Assembly: GCA_016296565.1 (NCBI GenBank)
Contig: JAEDJB010000066.1
Coordinates: forward strand, 1-9,836
Reading direction: 5' to 3'
Length of the DNA stretch: 9,836 nt
DNA from: Oscillospiraceae bacterium
GTDB lineage: Bacteria; Bacillota; Clostridia; Oscillospirales; Oscillospiraceae
Shown here: one piece after another, positions 5,243 through 9,836 of the stretch
How the letters are laid out: every line of letters begins with the position of its first letter
How positions within the stretch are numbered: position 1 is the first letter of the stretch
Translations under genes and position numbers: made by a program
The notes under the pieces: model-generated
The model's database searches: none
Told to the model about the DNA's origin: nothing
What the model saw: the letters and a program-made list of their open reading frames with translations, nothing else

Positions 5243-7953
5243 CGGGTTCCCCTCCTTCCCTGTCTTCTCCGGCTTCGTTCTCTTTCGTTTCTTACCGTTT
5301 TTCTTCGGGTTCTCTTTCGTTCCCGGTCCTCCGGGTCTGCCAGTTCTGCCGCCTTGATCTTCCTGATTTTCACTGATTTTTCAGGCTGCTTTGTCTCCTG
5401 GGGCTGCTGCACTTCCTCAGGCTCTTCGGTTTCCTCCACTGCCTCAGTTTCCACAGGAAGTTCTGTCTCCGGCAGGTCCTCCGGAGGCCCTGCTTCCAGC
5501 TCCTCCGTGACCCCTTCCTCGATCTCAGCTGCCGAGCCGGAGAGCACGTTCAGGTTTACGTCGCCGTCCACCGTGGCGCGGACAATGCCGCTGATGGTGC
5601 CGTTGATTTCGCCCCGCACCACGCCGTTGACCCGGACCCGGCCTCTGGTGTTGGCAGACTGCCGCTTGACCGGCATGGAGAAGGAGGTCTTATCCACAAT
5701 CCTGCCGCCCAGCAGAAGAATCTGGGGCAGCACGAACATGACCAGCACCAGGGAGATCACCGTGCCGCGGCCAATGCTCTGGCCGATGCCCACAATGGCC
5801 CCGTCGGAGGTCATGCCGCCGATGAGGGTGCCGGCCACCGCCAGAATGGAGCCGGAGGTGATGATGGTGGGGAAGGCGAAATTCATGGTTTCGATAATCG
5901 CCTGCTTATCCTCCATCTCATGCTTTAGTTCGTTGAACCGGCTGGCTATGACGATGGCGTAGTCGATGTTGGCGCCCATCTGAATGGAGCTGACCACCAG
6001 GTAGCTCATAAAGAAGATATCGCTTCCGGTGAGGGTCGGGATGGAGAAGTTAATCCAGATGGCGCCCTGGATCACCATAATCAGCAGCACAGGCATCCCC
6101 GCAGACTTGAAGGTGAACAGCAGCACCACCAGAACGATAAGGATGGATACAATGGTGACCACCAGGTTATCCGTCTCAAAGGACTGCTGGAAATCATATT
6201 CCGTGGTGGACTCGCCCACCACATAAATATTTCCGTCGGGGTAGTAGATCCTGGCGGTGTCCCGCAGAGTGTCCAGGAAGGCGTAGGTCTCCTCGCCGCT
6301 TACCGGCAGATTCAGGTACACCAGGACCCGGTTATACTCGTCCCCCTGGAGCTGCTTCTTGGCGCTTTCCATCATGATCTTTGCCTCATTCAGCATCTCC
6401 GCCTGATCCCCGTCCAGGGTGACGATGCCGGAGTCAATCTGCTCGCAGGCAAAAAGCAGAATGTCAATGAGGGGGATGCTGTAGGTGGAGGGACTGCCGA
6501 TGAGCTTCCCATAGTCCTGGTTTTTAGCCGCATAGGCGGTGTAGATCATCTGGGCCGCCTCATAGTCCAGGTCCGTCAGTTCCGAAAATTGCCGGGGCGT
6601 CAGCTTATCCGCCAGCATATAGCCGTCCATGGCCTCCACATTGGAAAGGCCCATGGTGTAGTCCACCTCTTCGTAGGTGTCCAGCTTTTCCAGCAGCTTC
6701 CGTTCCGCGTCGTAGTCTCCCCCGGGAACCACCAGGGCCACATAGTTGTCTGCCCCGAAGGTATCCTCGATCATGTTCTGCGCAATCTGGGTTTCGTTCA
6801 GCTTCGGGGTGTCCAGAATGCTGTAGCCGTAGGCAAAGGGGCAATTGCCGGACAGGTTGAAGGCCAGAACCAGAGCCACAACAAACAGCGGCGGAATCAC
6901 AAACTTGGTGGCATAGGCAAACTTCCCCACGAAGGGAATTTGGGGAATGAAGCTCCGGTGGGCCGTCTTTTCCATCAGGGGACCAAAGAGCATCAGCAGC
7001 CCCGGCATCACCACGAACACAGACAAAAGGGCATACAGAATGGCTTTAATCAGGCAGATGGCCATGTCCGGACCGATCTTGAACTGCATGAACATCATGG
7101 CCACCAGACCGCCGATGGTGGTGAGGCTGCTGGCTCCAATCTCGGGGATACCCTTGCTCAGGGCCACAATTACCGCCTCTCGGAGGGGCAGGGTCTCGTG
7201 CTCCTCCTTGAACCGGTTGCATAGGATCACCGCATAGTCCAGGGACAGGGCCAGCTGCAGAATGCTGGTCACTGAATTAGACACGAAGGAGATGGTGCCC
7301 AGCAGAAAGTTGCTGCCGCTGTTGAGAATCATGGCAATGACAAAGGTCAGAAGCAGCACCGGAACCTCCGCCCAGGTCTGGGAGGTAAAGCAGAGCACCG
7401 CGATGACAATGATGGCCACCCAGACCATAATGACGCTGACCTCTGCGTCCAGGATTTCGGCCCGCTGGTCGCCAAGCTCCGTTGTTATGTAACAGTCCTG
7501 GTCTGACAGCAGCTCTTTTACCCGGTCCAGGGCTTCCAGACACTGTTCGTCCGATTCTCCATAGTCAAAGGTGATGGTGTACAGGGCTGATACTTCCCTG
7601 TAATCCTCTGTCTCATCATAATCAACGCTCTGAACCCCGTCCAGGTTGGACAGTTCCTGGCTCAGCTCCTCCGCCCGGGTCTGTGTCACATTCGCCACCA
7701 TGACCCGGGCGCTGCCGTAGGTGACGAACTGTTCCTCCATCACATCCAGGCCCTGTCTGGTCTCGGAATGGTCCGGCAGATACTCCGCCAGCTCATTTTC
7801 CACGTTTACCCAGCTCTGAGAGATGACAGAGAAAATAACGCCGATTATCGTCAGCAGAAAAAACAAATTTCGTTTATCCACAATGAAACTGGCCAGTTTC
7901 ATCATGAAGCTGTCCCCGCTTTTGTGAAGGGATTGTTCATTCATAGCACGCAT
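5239..7953 (-). CDS. MMPL/RND-family transporter with long cytoplasmic tail
   Basis: This 904-residue transporter has MMPL/RND topology: TM1 (29-47), a first outer loop, five helices to about residue 328, TM7 (about 350-368), a second outer loop, and five helices to about 745. Both Asp-Tyr pairs typical of the MMPL proton relay are present, D239-Y240 in TM4 (SLDYAVILCNRF) and D664-Y665 in TM10 (NIDYAIVIASRF), so it should be proton-driven. Known relatives export lipids and other hydrophobic molecules or confer resistance; the substrate here is unknown. After TM12 comes an unusual tail: a V-x-G/I-x-G repeat stretch (767-804) resembling bactofilin-type beta repeats, an acidic Glu/Pro-rich linker (809-858) and an Arg-rich end (859-904). 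ATG at 7953 is chosen because AAAGGAG lies 5 nt upstream. GTG at 7959 is too close to that site, and ATG at 7944 is a less well spaced alternative. The stop overlaps the next gene by 4 nt. Confidence 0.93.
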   Translation of the reverse strand: MRAMNEQSLHKSGDSFMMKLASFIVDKRNLFFLLTIIGVIFSVISQSWVNVENELAEYLPDHSETRQGLDVMEEQFVTYGSARVMVANVTQTRAEELSQELSNLDGVQSVDYDETEDYREVSALYTITFDYGESDEQCLEALDRVKELLSDQDCYITTELGDQRAEILDAEVSVIMVWVAIIVIAVLCFTSQTWAEVPVLLLTFVIAMILNSGSNFLLGTISFVSNSVTSILQLALSLDYAVILCNRFKEEHETLPLREAVIVALSKGIPEIGASSLTTIGGLVAMMFMQFKIGPDMAICLIKAILYALLSVFVVMPGLLMLFGPLMEKTAHRSFIPQIPFVGKFAYATKFVIPPLFVVALVLAFNLSGNCPFAYGYSILDTPKLNETQIAQNMIEDTFGADNYVALVVPGGDYDAERKLLEKLDTYEEVDYTMGLSNVEAMDGYMLADKLTPRQFSELTDLDYEAAQMIYTAYAAKNQDYGKLIGSPSTYSIPLIDILLFACEQIDSGIVTLDGDQAEMLNEAKIMMESAKKQLQGDEYNRVLVYLNLPVSGEETYAFLDTLRDTARIYYPDGNIYVVGESTTEYDFQQSFETDNLVVTIVSILIVLVVLLFTFKSAGMPVLLIMVIQGAIWINFSIPTLTGSDIFFMSYLVVSSIQMGANIDYAIVIASRFNELKHEMEDKQAIIETMNFAFPTIITSGSILAVAGTLIGGMTSDGAIVGIGQSIGRGTVISLVLVMFVLPQILLLGGRIVDKTSFSMPVKRQSANTRGRVRVNGVVRGEINGTISGIVRATVDGDVNLNVLSGSAAEIEEGVTEELEAGPPEDLPETELPVETEAVEETEEPEEVQQPQETKQPEKSVKIRKIKAAELADPEDRERKRTRRKTVRNERERSRRRQGRRGTR
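5240..5258 (-). promoter_or_regulatory. ribosome site inside the transporter gene, with ATGA start-stop overlap
   Basis: The Shine-Dalgarno sequence GGAAGGAGG for the surface-protein gene lies within the last codons of the transporter, about 7-8 nt before its ATG (5242-5240). The transporter stop TGA (5241-5239) shares bases with that ATG. This fixes the start of the surface protein and implies that ribosomes ending the transporter can restart on its neighbour, giving balanced amounts of the two. Confidence 0.8.
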
Positions 7954-7996
7954 CCACACTCCTTTGCTTTGTGTCTTTGGCGGATGAAAGGGTTCC

Positions 7997-8299
7997 TCAT
8001 CTCTCCCGAACGGGGGTACCCGTCATGCGAAACACATTTCGTCCCCCCGTTAAAAACAGCTCCAGCGAATCCATGGTCATCTGACCCGTCGCCGTGTAGG
8101 GAATGGTACTCATCAGGGTAATGAGCTTCCCCCGGAGGCAGCAGGTTCCTGCCTCGTCAATGCTGCCCTCAATGGGCTCTGTATGCTTCAGCACGTCCAG
8201 ATACCCGGTCACCCTGTCCTTTTCGATTTCCACCTCCAGGGTTCCGGCCCGACTGCCAAGGGGGGTTCTCATCTGAACATCATATTTTCGTCTGAGCAC
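7997..8299 (-). CDS. small beta-rich protein of unknown function, first gene of the operon
   Basis: This 100-residue protein has no signal peptide or membrane segment, so it is probably cytosolic. I do not recognise a named family. It alternates polar and hydrophobic residues in short stretches separated by Gly/Asp turns (TPLGSRAGTLEVEIEKD 12-28, VTGYLDVL 30-37, IEGSIDEAG 43-51, LRGKLITLM 55-63, YTATGQMTM 68-76, LELFLTGG 79-86). That suggests an all-beta sandwich or small barrel. The gene starts with GTG, chosen because a perfect AAAGGAGG lies 7 nt before it and no ATG fits. It lies 43 nt upstream of the transporter start with no terminator between them, so it is very likely co-transcribed. 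Its position directly after the regulated promoter suggests an accessory or ligand-binding role, but this is inference only. The codon use and clear ribosome site support a real gene. Confidence 0.75.
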   Translation of the reverse strand: MLRRKYDVQMRTPLGSRAGTLEVEIEKDRVTGYLDVLKHTEPIEGSIDEAGTCCLRGKLITLMSTIPYTATGQMTMDSLELFLTGGRNVFRMTGTPVRER

Positions 8300-8364
8300 C
8301 TGCGTTCCTCCTTTCTGTATCGGTCAGGCAGCTGCGCCGCCCGTGTACTTTTTCCGATTTTCTC

Positions 8365-8393
8365 ATTGTACGGCAACGGGAGAACGGATAAAA
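8365..8393 (-). promoter_or_regulatory. probable promoter of the transporter operon
   Basis: On the minus strand a -10 TACAAT (complement of 8365-8370) lies 17 nt from a poor -35 TTTTAT (complement of 8388-8393). A better -35 word, TTGACC, ends 24 nt from the -10, too far for normal use. The start would be near 8358, giving a 5' untranslated region of about 58 nt before the GTG at 8299. The weak -35 fits a promoter that depends on regulation. Four ACGG words (plus strand, starting at 8370, 8376, 8384 and 8393) lie across it. Confidence 0.45.
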
Positions 8394-8405
8394 CGGTCAA
8401 ACCTG

Positions 8406-8459
8406 CTCCCATTTGGTAAAAATGGGACAAACCCAGGGGATTTGATGGGCAAATGGGAG
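8406..8459. promoter_or_regulatory. nested inverted repeats, candidate TetR operator region
   Basis: A perfect 10-bp inverted repeat, CTCCCATTTG (8406-8415) and CAAATGGGAG (8450-8459), encloses 34 nt. Its left arm is also half of a second perfect palindrome: TCCCATTT (8407-8414), five bases, AAATGGGA (8420-8427), 21 bp in all. AAATGGGA recurs at 8451-8458, 31 bp or about three helical turns on. A smaller ATTTG-5-CAAAT repeat lies at 8440-8454. The region sits between the promoters of the operon and of tetR. The 21-bp palindrome has the size typical of TetR-family operators. Binding is inferred, not shown. Confidence 0.55.
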
Positions 8460-8494
8460 GCCGGGTTTTCTGGACATCTGGCCGGATTTATCCA

Positions 8495-8522
8495 TTGCAT
8501 TCTTCCGGGCGCGGGATATAAT
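8495..8522 (+). promoter_or_regulatory. promoter of the tetR-family gene
   Basis: TTGCAT (8495-8500), a 16-nt spacer and a consensus TATAAT (8517-8522) give a start near 8529, with about 36 nt of leader before the ATG at 8565. The candidate operator cluster ends 36 nt upstream of the -35, so one regulator could act on both divergent promoters. Confidence 0.7.
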
Positions 8523-8564
8523 AAAAGCAATGATTCAGCAAAGCTTCTCTTTGGGAGGACACAG

Positions 8565-9164
8565 ATGAGACACGAAGTCACTTCCTACCATACAAAAAAG
8601 GCCCTGGCCCGGTCCCTGAAAAAGGCCATGAACGCCAAGGCCCTTTCCAAAATCACCGTGAGCGAGATTGTAAACGACTGCGGCGTGAACCGGAAAACCT
8701 TCTACTACCATTTTGAGGATATCTATGCCCTGCTCAAATGGATGCTGGAGGAAGAGGCCATTGAGGTGGTTAAGAGCTTCGACCTGCTGGTAAACCCGGA
8801 GGAGGCCCTGACCTTCGTCATGGACTATGTAGACGACAACAAGCACATCCTCAACTGCGCCTATGACTCCATGGGACGGGAGGGGATGAAGCGGTTTTTC
8901 CTGGCGGATCTCTGCGGGGTGGTGGGCTCCATCATCGACAGCGTGGAGGCGGACATGGGAACCCCGGTGCCAGACGACTTCAAGGCGTTTCTCACCACCT
9001 TCTACACAGAGGCCCTGTCCGGGATGCTGATCAACTACTTTCAGGACAAGGAGCGCCGCAGCCGACAGGAGCTGATGGAATACATTCTGTTTATCCTCAA
9101 AAATTCCATACCAAACCTATTGAGAGAAAAGAGCAAAACCAAAGAACCGGCATCACAGATGTGA
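8565..9164 (+). CDS. TetR-family transcriptional regulator
   Basis: This 199-residue DNA-binding protein is the likely regulator of the divergent transporter operon. The N-terminal helix-turn-helix is clear at about residues 10-55: KALARSLKKAM, then ITVSEIVNDCGVNRKTFYYHF, the recognition-helix signature of the family. The rest (60-190) is helical and fits the ligand-binding part of the TetR_C_8/DhaS-like group, which is frequent in Firmicutes. ATG at 8565 is chosen because GGGAGG lies 6 nt upstream and the HTH follows directly; the frame stays open upstream to 8343, but that would run through the promoter and operator sequences. The last nine residues (KTKEPASQM) are encoded by the arm of the terminator hairpin and are probably a disordered tail. 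Whether it represses or activates is not evident. By family it is most likely a ligand-released repressor of the operon and of itself. Confidence 0.92.
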   Translation: MRHEVTSYHTKKALARSLKKAMNAKALSKITVSEIVNDCGVNRKTFYYHFEDIYALLKWMLEEEAIEVVKSFDLLVNPEEALTFVMDYVDDNKHILNCAYDSMGREGMKRFFLADLCGVVGSIIDSVEADMGTPVPDDFKAFLTTFYTEALSGMLINYFQDKERRSRQELMEYILFILKNSIPNLLREKSKTKEPASQM

Positions 9165-9183
9165 TGCCGGTTCTTTGGTTTTG
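9134..9183 (+). terminator. long terminator hairpin overlapping the tetR stop codon
   Basis: A perfect 24-bp inverted repeat (9134-9157 with 9160-9183) has only GA between the arms, so the top pairs probably open into a small loop. The GC-rich part is ACCGGCATCACA and its complement. On the plus strand it is followed by the U-rich TTCTTTGGTTTT, which is itself paired with the A-rich start of the stem. The tetR stop TGA (9162-9164) is in the second arm. The structure is symmetrical enough to act on transcripts from both sides of this convergent region. Confidence 0.8.
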
Positions 9184-9237
9184 AGGGATTGCAGGGAAAT
9201 CACAGGGGGCGCGGAAGAGGTTTGTTGTCCGTGTTTC
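9184..9237. other. short spacer, nothing recognised
   Basis: These bases lie between the tetR terminator and the MITE-like element. No gene, promoter or further repeat can be seen. Confidence 0.5.
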
Positions 9238-9386
9238 ATACTGATTCTTGATTAAAAAATTTAGTCAAGAATCCCGTGTGCTGCGCACACTCGCATCGCG
9301 CTCACGCACGCTGCGCCGTCTCATGCAGTTCTTGACGCGCTTTGCGCTATAAAAAGCTTGGAAAGCTTTTTATCAAGAACTAGTAT
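9238..9386. repeat. MITE-like element with terminal inverted repeats
   Basis: This 149-bp non-coding element begins ATACTGATTCTTGAT and ends ATCAAGAACTAGTAT; the two ends are inverted copies matching at 13 of 15 positions. TCAT occurs at both edges (9236-9239 and 9386-9389) and could be a target duplication, though it overlaps the repeat ends. The inside is structured: a 14-bp arm hairpin with one mismatch (9243-9256 with 9260-9273), a GTGTGC/GCACAC hairpin (9276-9290), a GC-rich core, a 9-bp pair AGTTCTTGA/TCAAGAACT (9327-9335, 9373-9381) enclosing GCGC-TTT-GCGC, and an 11-bp stem (9349-9359 with 9363-9373). TTCTTGA or its complement appears four times. It encodes no transposase. It lies between two convergent genes and touches the lipoprotein stop codon, so it may also end transcription. 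Confidence 0.65.
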
Positions 9387-9748
9387 CATTCGCCCTTTTC
9401 AAAGGTCATGTTCATACCCACCACATCCAGAACGAGTACGCCGTCGGACAGGGTGCCGGTGAAGGTCTCTCCTTCCACCTCCACGGTGAAGGCGTCCCCG
9501 TCCAAGGTCCAGTCGCAGGTTTCGGATGTGCCTTCCAGGGTGAAGGTGCAGGTGCCGCCGCTCTTCAGGTCGATGGTTGCGGCATCGCCCTCAAAGATCT
9601 CTTCCGGCGCCATGGTTATGCCCAGTGCTTCCACACCGGTGCAGGTGTAGAGCCCGGCGTTGGGGTCGGTTTCCGCTTCCCCGCCTCCGCAGGCGCACAG
9701 GCAGAGGGCCATCACAAGGGCCAGGGTCAGAGCAAAGACTTTCTTCAT
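9386..9748 (-). CDS. small lipoprotein with beta-barrel-like domain
   Basis: This 120-residue protein starts with a lipoprotein signal peptide: MKK, a hydrophobic core (VFALTLALVMAL) and the lipobox LCAC, with Cys20 as the lipid-anchored residue, followed by GGGEAETDP as a flexible linker. The mature part (about 32-118) is one beta-rich domain, beginning GLYTCTG and ending MTFEK, with GxY, TFTLEG, CDWTLDGDAFTVEVEG and GTLSDGVLVL in regular strand-turn order. This is the pattern of the small lipocalin-like domains seen in many clostridial lipoproteins. It would sit on the outer face of the membrane. The start is supported by GGGAGG about 8 nt upstream. The gene lies 26 nt after the end of another minus-strand gene without a terminator between them, so it is probably the last gene of a separate operon. 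The function is unknown. Its stop codon abuts the MITE-like element. Confidence 0.8.
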   Translation of the reverse strand: MKKVFALTLALVMALCLCACGGGEAETDPNAGLYTCTGVEALGITMAPEEIFEGDAATIDLKSGGTCTFTLEGTSETCDWTLDGDAFTVEVEGETFTGTLSDGVLVLDVVGMNMTFEKGE

Positions 9749-9774
9749 ATCAGGTTCCTCCCGTTTCTCTTTTT

Positions 9775-9836
9775 TTATTTCTTGTCGGTTATGATGTAAG
9801 GCGCCAGCATGCCGGCCAGCCGGGGCAGGGACATGG
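9775..9836 (-). CDS. C-terminal end of a gene entering from the right edge (partial)
   Basis: A minus-strand frame is open from the window edge to a TAA at 9777-9775 and encodes at least MSLPRLAGMLAPYIITDKK. Codon use is that of the neighbouring genes (CTG, GGC, GCC, GAC). The stop lies 26 nt before the ATG of the lipoprotein gene, and no terminator lies between them. The product cannot be named from these residues; the methionine near the edge need not be the start. The moderate confidence reflects the short length. Confidence 0.5.
   Translation of the reverse strand, partial: MSLPRLAGMLAPYIITDKK

Noticed and set aside
4964..5962. Plus-strand frame of 332 codons across the junction of the transporter and surface-protein genes
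   Set aside because: It is Ser/Pro/Phe-rich, antisense to two supported genes, and spans their coupled junction.
7954..7959. GTG at 7959 as the transporter start
   Set aside because: It lies only 1 nt from the AGGAG ribosome site; the ATG two codons later is better spaced.
8343..8564. Upstream extension of the tetR reading frame
   Set aside because: The frame is open, but it would put protein code over the palindromes and the tetR promoter. The ATG at 8565 has a strong ribosome site and is followed directly by the HTH.

Overview
The window looks like chromosomal DNA of a moderately GC-rich anaerobic Firmicute (class Clostridia), probably a gut Oscillospiraceae-type organism. The signs are strong AGGAGG-type ribosome sites, GC-rich third codon positions beside AT-rich intergenic DNA, a Cytidylate_kin2-type kinase, a TetR regulator of the clostridial type with a TetR_C_8/DhaS-like C-terminus, and small lipoproteins with a Cys-Gly-Gly-Gly N-terminus. 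The taxon is inferred from style, not from a marker gene.

Layout. Positions 1-312 are mostly intergenic. They hold a good minus-strand promoter that reads off the left edge, a weaker plus-strand promoter, and a strong bidirectional terminator. From 8299 down to 313 lies one tight minus-strand operon of four genes: a 100-residue beta-rich protein of unknown function, an MMPL/RND-family membrane transporter with an unusual 150-residue cytoplasmic tail, a 1436-residue membrane-anchored surface protein, and a cytidylate-kinase-like P-loop kinase. The surface protein combines GLUG repeats, a coiled-coil insert, a Listeria-Bacteroides-type repeat, two membrane segments and a duplicated C-terminal domain. 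Gaps are 43 nt, a 4-nt ATGA overlap, and 16 nt. A divergent tetR-family gene (8565-9164, plus) sits opposite the operon head. The 265-nt region between them carries promoters for both sides and a cluster of nested inverted repeats that are candidate operators. The tetR stop codon lies inside its own terminator hairpin. A 149-bp MITE-like element with terminal inverted repeats (9238-9386) separates tetR from a convergent small lipoprotein gene (9748-9386, minus). The end of another minus-strand gene enters from the right edge.

How the genes may work together (inference). The TetR-type protein probably senses a small hydrophobic ligand and controls the operon. The transporter and surface protein are translationally coupled and are probably partners in one envelope machine: a proton-driven MMPL pump plus a large outside-facing protein. 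Its duplicated C-terminal domain resembles the LolA/LppX type of lipid-binding domain by pattern. If correct, this would be a Gram-positive parallel to the mycobacterial pairing of MmpL transporters with LppX/LprG-type lipid carriers, with both parts built very differently. The substrate cannot be read from the sequence.
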